Assembly (NCBI RefSeq): GCF_016862435.1 | Contig: NZ_BOMY01000007.1 | Span: 1 to 64,000, forward strand | From: Paractinoplanes tereljensis | GTDB taxonomy: Bacteria > Actinomycetota > Actinomycetes > Mycobacteriales > Micromonosporaceae | Direction: 5' to 3' | Length of the DNA stretch: 64,000 bases | Part shown: piece by piece, positions 54,380 to 62,304 of the stretch | Layout of the letters: each line of letters begins with the position of its first letter | How positions within the stretch are numbered: the stretch's first letter is position 1 | The notes under the pieces: generated by a model | Databases searched by the model: none | The model's input: the letters and a program-made list of their open reading frames with translations, nothing else | Told to the model about the DNA's origin: nothing | Program-made: the position numbers and the translations under genes

Positions 54380-55174
54380 ATGAGGACCTTCGCGGAAGCG
54401 ACGGCCGTGAGCGGCGGAAACGGCACCTATGAGGCCGAGCTCGACCCGCAGTGGGCGATCGGCGACAAGCTGCACGGCGGCTATCTGATGGCGGTCCTCG
54501 GCCGGGCCGTCGCCGCCGACGACACCGACCACCCGCACCTGGTCGCGGTCACCACCTCGTTTCTGCGGCCGCCGAAGCCGGGCCGGGTGACCGCGTCGGT
54601 CGAGCTGCTCCGCGCCGGCCGCAGCCAGGCGCAGTACCGGGCCCGACTCGAACAGGATGGCGTGCCCTGCGCTGAGGCGCTTGTCACCCAGGGGACGCTG
54701 GACGAGTCGGACGCCTGGTGGAGTGGGGCGAGCCTGCCCGACATGCCGGACGAGGACGAATGCTTCCTGCTCCCGTCGAACCCGCCCGGCGCGCAGTTCC
54801 CGGTGCACCTGATGGACGTGGTCGAGCACCGGCTCGACCCGGCCGGTCTGGGCTTCGCGATCGGGCAACCCTCCACCACCGGGCGGATGGCCGCCTGGCT
54901 GCGCCTGGCCGACGGCGCCGACTGGGACCCGCTGAGCACGTTGATCGCTCTCGACCCGGCCCCGCCGATCTCGCTGACTCTGGGCGTGACGGGCTGGGCG
55001 CCGACCATCACGCTCACCGCTTACCTGCGGCGACTGCCGTCGCCCGGCCCGCTGCGGGTGGCCATGCACGCCACCGAGATCGTCGCGAGCCGGATGGACG
55101 AGATCGCCTTCGTCTGGGATGCAAAAGGCAACCTCGTGGGTCAGGCCACCCAGCTCGCGGCGATCAGAACCTGA
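54380..55174 (+). CDS. Acyl-CoA thioesterase-like hotdog protein
   Basis: Protein of 264 residues with a double-hotdog thioesterase layout: WAIGDKLHGGYLMAVLGRAV, VAVTTSFLRPPKPGRVTASVELLRAGRSQAQYRARL, and second half FAIGQPSTTGRMAAWLRLADG. It should hydrolyse an acyl-CoA. An alternative GTG two codons upstream would overlap the ArsR-SRPBCC stop as GTGA. Probably co-expressed with that regulator. Confidence 0.83.
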   Translation: MRTFAEATAVSGGNGTYEAELDPQWAIGDKLHGGYLMAVLGRAVAADDTDHPHLVAVTTSFLRPPKPGRVTASVELLRAGRSQAQYRARLEQDGVPCAEALVTQGTLDESDAWWSGASLPDMPDEDECFLLPSNPPGAQFPVHLMDVVEHRLDPAGLGFAIGQPSTTGRMAAWLRLADGADWDPLSTLIALDPAPPISLTLGVTGWAPTITLTAYLRRLPSPGPLRVAMHATEIVASRMDEIAFVWDAKGNLVGQATQLAAIRT

Positions 55175-55255
55175 CTTCAGCCTCCGGCGAACGCGATGGC
55201 AGTAAACGCCGTAACGGTGTAATCCTGTAATCACGTTCGTATGGGGAGGTTGGAT

Positions 55256-55810
55256 ATGCGTTACCGTCCCGCTCCGCCGGGGGCCCGCAACGAGCCCCCG
55301 GCTGCTGACGACGCCGCTGCCTGGGTCACCGGGGCTATCCCGGACGGGTGGTTCACCGAGCGGCCCGAGGTCGTGGTCGATCGCGACGAGATCATCATTT
55401 GGGCCCGCGTGGCCGCGCCGGACCTCGGCGCCGACGCCACCGATGCCGACCGGGCGGCCGCCCAGGCCGGCCGGATCAACCAGTTCCGCGAGGACACCCG
55501 GGAGGACCGGATCCGGGTGGCTCGCCAGGTCGAGCACCGCTATCAGCGCAAGGTCGCCTGGGGCGTGCGCTGCGGCGACACCAATGAATTGTTCACCCAT
55601 CTCTCTGCTCCCGTGATGACGCGGCTGCGCCAGCCCGAGCGGCAGATTCTGGACACGCTGGTCGATGCCGGCGTGGCCCGCTCCCGGTCGGAGGCGCTGG
55701 CCTGGTGCGTGAAGCTGGTCGGGCAGCACACCGAGGAGTGGCTGACCGACCTGCGTGAGGCCATGACGAAGGTCGACGAGCTGCGGCGGCAGGGTCCCGC
55801 CACCGCCTGA
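55256..55810 (+). CDS. Conserved actinobacterial protein, function unknown
   Basis: Protein of 184 residues with an N-terminal Pro-rich segment, a central strand pair (EVVVDRDEIIIWARV), a charged helical middle (REDTREDRIRVARQVEHRYQRKVAWGV) and a C-terminal helix (RSEALAWCVKLVGQHTEEWLTDLREAM). GGGAGG is found six bases before the ATG. It ends 4 bp before the HipA-like kinase gene, so the two are probably one transcription unit. No family with assigned function recognised. Confidence 0.75.
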   Translation: MRYRPAPPGARNEPPAADDAAAWVTGAIPDGWFTERPEVVVDRDEIIIWARVAAPDLGADATDADRAAAQAGRINQFREDTREDRIRVARQVEHRYQRKVAWGVRCGDTNELFTHLSAPVMTRLRQPERQILDTLVDAGVARSRSEALAWCVKLVGQHTEEWLTDLREAMTKVDELRRQGPATA

Positions 55811-55814
55811 TCTA

Positions 55815-56549
55815 ATGAGCGGCGTGCTACGTCAGGTAACCGCCCTCCGCTATGTCACGCCGCTCCGTGAGGGTGGTTCCCTGCCCGGCGTCGTCGAGGC
55901 CGACGACCTGGGGACGTATGTCGTGAAGTTTCGCGGCGCCGGGCAGGGACCGAAGGCGCTGGTCGCCGAGGTGATCTCCGGCGAGCTGGCCCGCCGGCTG
56001 GGCCTGCCCGTCCCCGAGCTGGCCGTGGTGCATCTGGACCCGATCGTGGCGCGGGCCGAGCCCGACGAGGAGGTCCAGGAGCTGATCAAGGCCAGCGCCG
56101 GGGCCAACCTGGGGATGGACTTCCTGCCCGGGTCTCTCGGGTATGACCCGGTCGCACACCCGGTCGACCCGGTACTGGCGTCGAAGGTGATCGCCTTCGA
56201 CGCCTTCGTGGAGAACGTGGACCGCAGCTGGCGCAACCCGAACCTCCTGATGTGGCACAACGCGCTGTGGCTGATCGACCACGGCGCCACCCTCTATTTC
56301 CACCACAACTGGCCTCGTGCCGAGGCCGTGGTGCACCGCCCTTACAAGTGGGACGACCACGTGCTCAAGCCGTACGCCACGGCGCTGGCGACCGAGGGCC
56401 CGGCGCTGGCCGCCCGGCTTACCCCAGAGCTGATCGCCGAGGTGCTGGCCCTCGTGCCCGACGAGTGGCTGGACGACGACGGGGACCGCGACGCATACCT
56501 CAACCACCTGACCCGGCGGGCCGAGCAGCCGGAGGCGTGGCTGCCGTGA
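55815..56549 (+). CDS. HipA-like kinase-domain protein
   Basis: Protein of 244 residues similar to the kinase core of HipA-family Ser/Thr kinases: VVKFRGAGQGPKALVAEVISGELARRLGLPVPE for the ATP-binding lobe, AFDAFVENVDRSWRNPNLLMW for the catalytic loop (Asp/Asn pair) and LWLIDHGATLYFHH for the metal-binding loop. It is shorter than HipA (about 440) and no HipB antitoxin is nearby. Stop overlaps the DUF3037 start as GTGA, linking the two. Confidence 0.83.
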   Translation: MSGVLRQVTALRYVTPLREGGSLPGVVEADDLGTYVVKFRGAGQGPKALVAEVISGELARRLGLPVPELAVVHLDPIVARAEPDEEVQELIKASAGANLGMDFLPGSLGYDPVAHPVDPVLASKVIAFDAFVENVDRSWRNPNLLMWHNALWLIDHGATLYFHHNWPRAEAVVHRPYKWDDHVLKPYATALATEGPALAARLTPELIAEVLALVPDEWLDDDGDRDAYLNHLTRRAEQPEAWLP

Positions 56550-56914
56550 GAGTCCCCTACGAGTACGCCATCATCCAGGCCGTTCCCCGCATCGAGCGCG
56601 GCGAACTGATCAACGTGGGCGTCGTGCTTTACAGCCAGCGCCTCGACTTCCTGGCCGCCCGCACCCACCTGCACGAGGAACGCCTGCGCGCCCTCGACCC
56701 GAAGGCCGACGTGCCGGCCATCGCGGCCGCCCTGTCCGCGTGGGAGGCCACCTGCACCGGCGCGGGTGCGGCCGCCGCGATGAAGCAGGGCGAACGTTTC
56801 CGCTGGCTGGTGGCCCCCCGCAGTACCATCCTGAGGGCCGGCCCGGTGCACATGGGCCTGGCCGTCGACCCGGCCACCGAACTCGACCGCCTCCTGACCC
56901 TCCTCGTCCGCTGA
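56546..56914 (+). CDS. DUF3037 protein paired with HipA-like kinase
   Basis: Protein of 122 residues matching DUF3037: YEYAIIQAVPRIERGELINVGVVLYS at the N-terminus and the RFRWLVAPRSTIL-type core. DUF3037 genes frequently follow a HipA-like kinase gene. The pairing and GTGA overlap argue for a functional unit, maybe kinase and regulator. Function not established. Confidence 0.85.
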   Translation: MRVPYEYAIIQAVPRIERGELINVGVVLYSQRLDFLAARTHLHEERLRALDPKADVPAIAAALSAWEATCTGAGAAAAMKQGERFRWLVAPRSTILRAGPVHMGLAVDPATELDRLLTLLVR

Positions 56915-56932
56915 GGCCGCCACCGGCGGTGG

Positions 56933-57781
56933 TCAGGTGGAACGGCGCAGGTCGACCCGCGACGGTGCACGGTCGGGGGTCGCGCACGTGATGTGGTCGC
57001 CCGGGCGCAGGCGCGGGTCGGAGGCGTAGAGGTCGGCCAGCTTGCGCTCGGCGCCTCGGTCGCCCGCGTCGGCCGACTGCAGCAGATCGGCTATCTCGTC
57101 GATCACCGCGAGGTCGTCGCCCAGCTGGAGGCTCACGCCGCCCCAGACATCCCAGAGCAGCAGCTCGTCGCCGCGGCGGTGGGCCAGCTCGTAGATGACG
57201 TAGTTACGCACGAACGCGGCGCCCCTCAGCTCATCGGGCAGCTCGGGACCGACGCCGAACTTGTCCACGTCGATCTCGCCGCGACGATAGGCCGCCCACA
57301 CCTGGGCGGCCGGGCGCAGACCACCCGTGCTCAGTCGCACGTCGGGCAGGCCGAGCTGGCTGTCGGTGGCGATCCAGCGGGAGCCGTCCCAATACTCCGT
57401 GATCACGTGGTCGAGGTGGAACAGCGGGTCGAAGTAGTCGGCGAAGCCGATTCGGCTGCGCGCCGGCACGCCCTTGTGCCGCAGGGCGGCCACCGTCAGC
57501 AGCGTGAAATCGCGGCAGCAACCGACGATGCGTTGCGACTGCGGGCGCGGCTCGGCGAGCGGGGCGGCATAGCGGCCGCGGTCGGCGTCGAGCATGCGGT
57601 CGACCCAGCGGCTGTCGATCTCGGTGAGCCGATCGGGTGGGAAGTCGATGCCGGAACCGCGATAGTGCACCACGAGGTTGCGCACGACCTCGCCGATGCC
57701 GTCGGGGTCGGCAGGCAGCGGATCGAACAGCGCCGCGTGCTGCCGGGGGTTGGAGAACCGGGTCTGCCGGGTGTAGTCCAT
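56933..57781 (-). CDS. Transglutaminase-like domain protein
   Basis: Protein of 282 residues with a transglutaminase/peptidase core: catalytic Cys in RIVGCCRDF (Cys88/Cys89), His125 in HLDHVITEYW and Asp140 in WIATDSQLG. No signal peptide, so cytoplasmic. GAGGAG stands 8 bases before the ATG, inside the MerR gene's last codons. Co-transcribed with the MerR-type regulator upstream and thereby probably induced by the same signal. Confidence 0.85.
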   Translation of the reverse strand: MDYTRQTRFSNPRQHAALFDPLPADPDGIGEVVRNLVVHYRGSGIDFPPDRLTEIDSRWVDRMLDADRGRYAAPLAEPRPQSQRIVGCCRDFTLLTVAALRHKGVPARSRIGFADYFDPLFHLDHVITEYWDGSRWIATDSQLGLPDVRLSTGGLRPAAQVWAAYRRGEIDVDKFGVGPELPDELRGAAFVRNYVIYELAHRRGDELLLWDVWGGVSLQLGDDLAVIDEIADLLQSADAGDRGAERKLADLYASDPRLRPGDHITCATPDRAPSRVDLRRST

Positions 57782-57786
57782 GTCGT

Positions 57787-58614
57787 TCACTCCTCGATGG
57801 GTATCGCCACGTGCACGAACGGATCGGTGCCGGCGATCCGGTGCCACTCGTCCAGATAGATCTCGCGCTCGGGACCGATGCGTTGCAGCCCCTGCGTGCT
57901 CACGTAGTCGTCGACCGCCTGGTAGGCCCGCATGATGCGCGGGTAGAAGCAGTCGTCGCGGGCCACCGTCGCGTAGGCCTCGCGGTGCGCCGCCTCCAGC
58001 CGGATCGTGATCTCGCCGAGCGGTTCGACCACCCCGGTGAACGGGATGCAGACCTCGATGGTCGCCTCGCTCTCCGGCGTGACCGGGCCGTGGAAGATCA
58101 CCCAGTGCTCGGCGAACTCGGTCTCGACCCAGCCGTGCAGGTGGGAGCGGATCGCCCACTCCAGATCGCGAATGGCCTCGACCAGGCCGTTCTGATCGAC
58201 CGCGGTGCGGATCGAAGCGATCTTGAAGGCCGGGACGTCGCGGACCCGCACCGTGTAGCTCGCCTCGACGGAACTCGCGCTGTTGACGAGCCGGCCACGC
58301 AACCAGCTGAAACTCCCCCGCCTGGCCTGCATCGCCGCCTCTTCCGCGGCCCACCAGCGGTCGAGGCGGAGCACCGCTTCCACGTCGGGCGCGTCGAGGA
58401 TCTCGGCGGCGATCGCGAGAGGCATCTCGAGCCGGCGGAGCACGCTGAGGCGGCGGGCGCGCTCCAGCTGGTCCGGGTGGTAGCGGCGATAGCTGTTGAG
58501 CGGATCGACCGAGGCCGGCCGCAGCAGACCCGACTCGTCGTAAGCACGAAGGACTTTCGTCGTGAGGCCGGCCCGGCGGGCGAACTCACCGATGGAGAGC
58601 GTCGCGGTGGTCAT
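57787..58614 (-). CDS. MerR-family regulator with GyrI-like effector domain
   Basis: Protein of 275 residues. The MerR winged helix is at 5-75 (LSIGEFARRAGLTTKVLRAYDESGLLRPA, then SYRRYHPDQLERARRLSVLRRL). A short helical linker is followed by a GyrI-like effector-binding domain (about 118-275), the architecture of multidrug sensors such as BmrR or TipA. Directly upstream lies a 19-bp-spacer promoter with a dyad symmetric site, so autoregulation is expected. The transglutaminase-like gene follows 5 bp later. The ATG lies 7 nt after the -10, implying a leaderless mRNA. Confidence 0.9.
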   Translation of the reverse strand: MTTATLSIGEFARRAGLTTKVLRAYDESGLLRPASVDPLNSYRRYHPDQLERARRLSVLRRLEMPLAIAAEILDAPDVEAVLRLDRWWAAEEAAMQARRGSFSWLRGRLVNSASSVEASYTVRVRDVPAFKIASIRTAVDQNGLVEAIRDLEWAIRSHLHGWVETEFAEHWVIFHGPVTPESEATIEVCIPFTGVVEPLGEITIRLEAAHREAYATVARDDCFYPRIMRAYQAVDDYVSTQGLQRIGPEREIYLDEWHRIAGTDPFVHVAIPIEE

Positions 58615-58652
58615 GGGGACGAGTCTGGGCCTTCCCCTGGGGGGAAGGTAAA
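58615..58652 (-). promoter_or_regulatory. MerR promoter site A (autoregulatory)
   Basis: On the minus strand TTTACC, 19 bp with the palindrome CCTTCCCCCCAGGGGAAGG, CAGACT, 7 nt, then the merR-type ATG. The 19-bp spacing (instead of 17) and the central dyad are characteristic of promoters that MerR regulators untwist and activate. Confidence 0.85.
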
Positions 58653-58706
58653 GGCCAATAAACCGAGGGGCTTCCGGATCACCCCGGAAGCGGCAGACTG
58701 GGTGCC

Positions 58707-59774
58707 ATGCAGCTGCCGATCAACCCGCCGGTCAAGCCGATGCTCGCCAAGCCCGTGGCGGAGATTCCGCCCGGCCAGATCTACGAGCCGAAGTGGGACG
58801 GCTTCCGGTCGATCATCTTCCGGGACGGCCCCGAGGTCGAGATCGGCAGCCGCAACGAGAAACCGATGACGCGATATTTCCCCGAGGTCGTCGCGGCCGT
58901 GCTGGCCAACTTCCCGGAGCGGGCGGTGATCGACGGCGAGGTGATCGTGGCCGACACCCAGCGCAACACTCTCGACTTCGAGGCACTGCAGCAGCGCATC
59001 CACCCGGCCGCCAGCCGGGTCAAGCTGCTGAGTGAGCAGACCCCGGCCAGCTTCGTGGCGTTCGACCTGCTGGCGATCGGCGACGAAGACCTCAGCGAGC
59101 GTCCTTTTGGAGAACGCCGGGCACGCCTGGTAGACGTACTGAAGGATGCGCAGCCGCCGGTACACATCACCCCGGCCACCGACGATCTTCCCACCGCGCA
59201 GCGGTGGTTCGCGGAATTCGAGGGAGCCGGGCTGGACGGGTTGATAGCCAAGGCGGCCGACCTCACCTATCAGCCCGACAAGCGGGTGATGGCGAAGATC
59301 AAGCACAAGCGGACGGCCGACTGCGTGGTGGCCGGTTACCGGGTGCACAAGTCCGCCGAGGACCGGATCGGGTCGCTGCTGCTCGGGCTCTACGACGAGC
59401 GCGGCGTGCTGGCCTCGGTCGGAGTGATCGGGGCGTTCCCGATGGCGGTGCGCGAGGAGTTGTTCCGCGAGCTCCAGCCGCTGGTCACCTCGTTCGAGGG
59501 GCACCCCTGGGACTGGGCCGCGCAGATGCAGGGCGAGCGCACCCCGCGCAAGAACGAGTACAGCCGGTGGAACAACGGCAAGGACCTCTCGTTCACCCCG
59601 CTGCGGCCGGAGCGGGTGGTCGAGGTGCGGTACGACTACATGGAAGGCGTCCGGTTCCGGCACACCGCCCAGTTCGAGCGCTGGCGGCCCGACCGGGAGC
59701 CGCAGACCTGCACCTACGAACAGCTGGAGCGGCCGGTGCAGTTCAACCTGGCCGAGGTCCTGACCAGTCGCTGA
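58707..59774 (+). CDS. ATP-dependent DNA ligase, LigC type
   Basis: DNA ligase of 355 residues. The adenylation lysine is Lys29 in EPKWDGFR; further nucleotidyltransferase motifs are GSRNEKPMTRYFPE, VIDGEVIV, FDLLAIG, DGLIAKAADL and VMAKIKHKRTADCVV. An OB-fold domain follows (about 220-350). It joins nicks with ATP and in mycobacteria supports repair alongside LigD. Divergent from the MerR gene, 93 bp away. A LigD-type polymerase gene lies 3.5 kb downstream. Confidence 0.94.
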   Translation: MQLPINPPVKPMLAKPVAEIPPGQIYEPKWDGFRSIIFRDGPEVEIGSRNEKPMTRYFPEVVAAVLANFPERAVIDGEVIVADTQRNTLDFEALQQRIHPAASRVKLLSEQTPASFVAFDLLAIGDEDLSERPFGERRARLVDVLKDAQPPVHITPATDDLPTAQRWFAEFEGAGLDGLIAKAADLTYQPDKRVMAKIKHKRTADCVVAGYRVHKSAEDRIGSLLLGLYDERGVLASVGVIGAFPMAVREELFRELQPLVTSFEGHPWDWAAQMQGERTPRKNEYSRWNNGKDLSFTPLRPERVVEVRYDYMEGVRFRHTAQFERWRPDREPQTCTYEQLERPVQFNLAEVLTSR

Positions 59775-59829
59775 TCGAGGACCGGCTAGCCTCGACTCCA
59801 GCAAGTCCAGCCGTCGAAAGGCCGTAACA

Positions 59830-61392
59830 GTGCCGCGTCGCTCCCGTCTGGTCGTCGGATTCCTCGCCGCGATGGTGCTCACCCTCGCGGGCTGCACCGT
59901 GCCCACGTTCGCACCGGACGGCTCGGGCGAGGACGCTCCGTTCGCCAAGAGCACCTCCGCGGCCCCGGGCACGAGCACCGACTGGCGGTCCTGCGACGAC
60001 GTTCCGCGCGACCTGGTCGGCCGGGGCGCCACCGGCATGCAGTACGACTGCGCCGACGTCTCCGTCCCGCGCGACTGGAACGATCCGCAGGGCGGCGAGA
60101 CCTACGGAATCTCGGTGATCCGCATCCGGTCCGCGACGCAGAAGAACCGGATCGGCTCGCTGCTGATCAACCCGGGCGGCCCGGGCGGCTCCGGCGTCGA
60201 CACCGCGGTCTACCTCTCCTACGGCGAGGCGCTCGGCGGTCTGCCCACCGAGATCACCGACAAGTTCGACATCATCGGCTTCGACCCGCGCGGCGTCGGC
60301 CGCTCCGACCCGGTCAAGTGCATCGACAGCACCGACCAGGACGCCAGCTTCGCGGCACCGCCTGACCCGGTCAGCCAGGCCGACTTCGACAGCCTGGTCG
60401 CGCTGAACAAGAAGATCGCCAACAGCTGCGGCTCCAAGTACGGCGACCAGCTGGTCACCTTCTCCACCGATCAGGCCGCCAAGGACATGGACTCGATCCG
60501 GACCGCGGTCGGCGACCCGAAGCTGACCTACCTGGGCTGGTCCTACGGCACGCTGCTCGGCGCCACCTACGCCCAGCAGTTCCCGACAAGCATCCGGGCG
60601 ATGGTCCTGGACGGCGCGGTCGACCCGAAGCAGACCTACGTGCAGGGCTCCGAGTCGCAGGCCAAGGGCTTCGAGCGGGCGTTCACCAACTTCACCGCCT
60701 GGTGCAAGGCGACCCCGGCGAAGTGCCCGATCGCGCCGGACGCGCGCAAGGCGGTGACCGACGCGATGGCCGCCGCCGCGAAGAACCCGGTCGCCTACTC
60801 GGACGGTCGCAAGGCGACCTCGGGCTGGGTCTTCGTCGCGGTGATCTCCTCGCTCTACTCCGAGTCGGGCTGGGCCACGCTCGCGCAGGCGGTGGCCGGC
60901 CTCAAGGAGGGCAACGCCAAGGGCATCTTCACCCTGGCCGATCAGTACGCGGAACGAAAGCCGGACGGCAGCTACAGCAACCTGTTCGACGCCAACCTCG
61001 CGGTCAACTGCGCCGACACCAAGGACGCGCCAAGCGTCGAGGAGGTCCGCAAGCTGCAGGGCGAGTGGCGCACGAAATACCCGCTGTTCGGGGCGGCCCT
61101 CGCGGTCGGCATGCTGCCGTGCACGTTCTGGCCCGGCGAGCGCGACCCCTACCCGGCGAGCACGGCCAACGGCGCCCCGCCGATCGTCGTGGTCGGCACC
61201 ACCGGCGACCCGGCCACGCCCTACGAGAACACCGCCGACCTGGCCAGCATGCTGGGTGTCGGGCACGTGCTCACCTGGGAGGGCGAGGGCCACACGGCCT
61301 ACCCCAGCACGAAGTGCATCGTGCAGGCGGTCGACGGTTACCTCATCGGTCTGACGGTGCCGCAGGAGGGCTTGCGCTGTCCGGCAAAATGA
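59830..61392 (+). CDS. Secreted alpha/beta-hydrolase, tripeptidyl aminopeptidase-like
   Basis: Lipoprotein of 520 residues with lipobox TLAGC (Cys22). The alpha/beta-hydrolase fold has oxyanion region NPGGPGGSG, the nucleophile Ser238 in GWSYGT, and a C-terminal TAP-like segment with VVVGTTGDPATPYENT and the catalytic His in EGEGHTAY. This matches actinomycete tripeptidyl aminopeptidase/SlpD-E-like proteins, which release short peptides outside the cell. GTG start. The 3' end overlaps the convergent channel gene by about 50 bp. Confidence 0.92.
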   Translation: MPRRSRLVVGFLAAMVLTLAGCTVPTFAPDGSGEDAPFAKSTSAAPGTSTDWRSCDDVPRDLVGRGATGMQYDCADVSVPRDWNDPQGGETYGISVIRIRSATQKNRIGSLLINPGGPGGSGVDTAVYLSYGEALGGLPTEITDKFDIIGFDPRGVGRSDPVKCIDSTDQDASFAAPPDPVSQADFDSLVALNKKIANSCGSKYGDQLVTFSTDQAAKDMDSIRTAVGDPKLTYLGWSYGTLLGATYAQQFPTSIRAMVLDGAVDPKQTYVQGSESQAKGFERAFTNFTAWCKATPAKCPIAPDARKAVTDAMAAAAKNPVAYSDGRKATSGWVFVAVISSLYSESGWATLAQAVAGLKEGNAKGIFTLADQYAERKPDGSYSNLFDANLAVNCADTKDAPSVEEVRKLQGEWRTKYPLFGAALAVGMLPCTFWPGERDPYPASTANGAPPIVVVGTTGDPATPYENTADLASMLGVGHVLTWEGEGHTAYPSTKCIVQAVDGYLIGLTVPQEGLRCPAK

Positions 61393-61810
61393 CGCCCTCC
61401 CGCTCGGCCAGCGCCTCCAGCAGCACCTTCACCCGGCGCAGGTTGTGCTTGAGCTCCTCCTGCTCCTCGTGCCGGAAAGCGTCGGTGTCCACGATCAGCT
61501 TGCTGGCGAAGTGCGCGGTGATCAGCGGGATGACCAGCAGCACCATGACCGAGATGAGGATCGCGGCCAGCAGCCGGCCCTCCCACGTCGCCGGGGAGAT
61601 GTCGCCGTAACCGACGGTAGAGGCGGTGACGACGGCCCACCACACCGCGTCACCAACCGAGGCGTCCTCCTCGAAGAAGTGGTAGAGGACGGCGCAGACG
61701 ACGATGAGCATCGCGTAGGAAAGAATCAGGGTGCGTGGCGAGTTGGCCAGCCAGACGATCGCCCGGTAGACCCGCCGAAATGGCATGAGCAGCACGTGCA
61801 TGGCCAACAT
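61343..61810 (-). CDS. Two-helix potassium channel
   Basis: Protein of about 155 residues. Two membrane helices flank the pore loop with selectivity filter TASTVGYGD; a C-terminal helical tail (EEQEELKHNLRRVKVLLEALAE) probably forms a coiled coil. It should form a tetrameric potassium channel. The start is uncertain: ATG 61810, ATG 61801 or GTG 61828, none with a ribosome-binding site; the middle choice leaves room for the divergent promoters. Its end overlaps the peptidase gene. Confidence 0.88.
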   Translation of the reverse strand: MLAMHVLLMPFRRVYRAIVWLANSPRTLILSYAMLIVVCAVLYHFFEEDASVGDAVWWAVVTASTVGYGDISPATWEGRLLAAILISVMVLLVIPLITAHFASKLIVDTDAFRHEEQEELKHNLRRVKVLLEALAEREGVILPDSASPPAAPSDR

Positions 61811-61848
61811 CGTGCCCGAGCCGGGCACCCACGGGGAGGAAGCGATCG

Positions 61849-62304
61849 ATGGAGTTCCGCCTGGCCGAACGGGCAGATGTGCCCACCATCCTGGAGCTTC
61901 TCGCCGACGACGAGATCAGCCGGGCGCGCGGTTTCGGCACCGTGCCCGAGGAGGTGGACGCCGCGACCTGGGCCGCGTTCGAGGCGATCGACGCCGACCC
62001 GGGCAACGAACTGATCGTCGGGGTGGACGGCGGCGAGGTGCTGGCGACCTGCCAGCTCACCTTCACCCCCGGCCTGAGCCGGGGCGGAGCCTGGCGCATG
62101 ACGATCGAGGCCGTCCGGGTCCGGGTTGATCGGCGCGGCGGCGGCTCCGGCCGCCAAATGATGGCGTACGCCGTGGAGCGCGCCCGCGAGCGCGGCTGCC
62201 GGGTCGTCCAGCTCACCACGGACAAGCGCCGCACCGAGGCCCACCGCTTCTACGAGAAGCTCGGCTTCACCGCCTCCCACGAGGGCATGAAACTGGCCAT
62301 CTAG
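61849..62304 (+). CDS. GNAT family N-acetyltransferase
   Basis: Acetyltransferase of 151 residues: FRLAERADVPTILELLADDE at the N-terminus, acetyl-CoA loop VDRRGGGSGRQMMAYAV (with Gly-rich variant RRGGGSGR) and motif B EAHRFYEKLGFTASHEGMKL. Similar proteins acetylate small amines or toxins. GGGGAGG precedes the ATG. Converges on the LigD-Pol gene, overlapping by 4 bp. Confidence 0.88.
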   Translation: MEFRLAERADVPTILELLADDEISRARGFGTVPEEVDAATWAAFEAIDADPGNELIVGVDGGEVLATCQLTFTPGLSRGGAWRMTIEAVRVRVDRRGGGSGRQMMAYAVERARERGCRVVQLTTDKRRTEAHRFYEKLGFTASHEGMKLAI

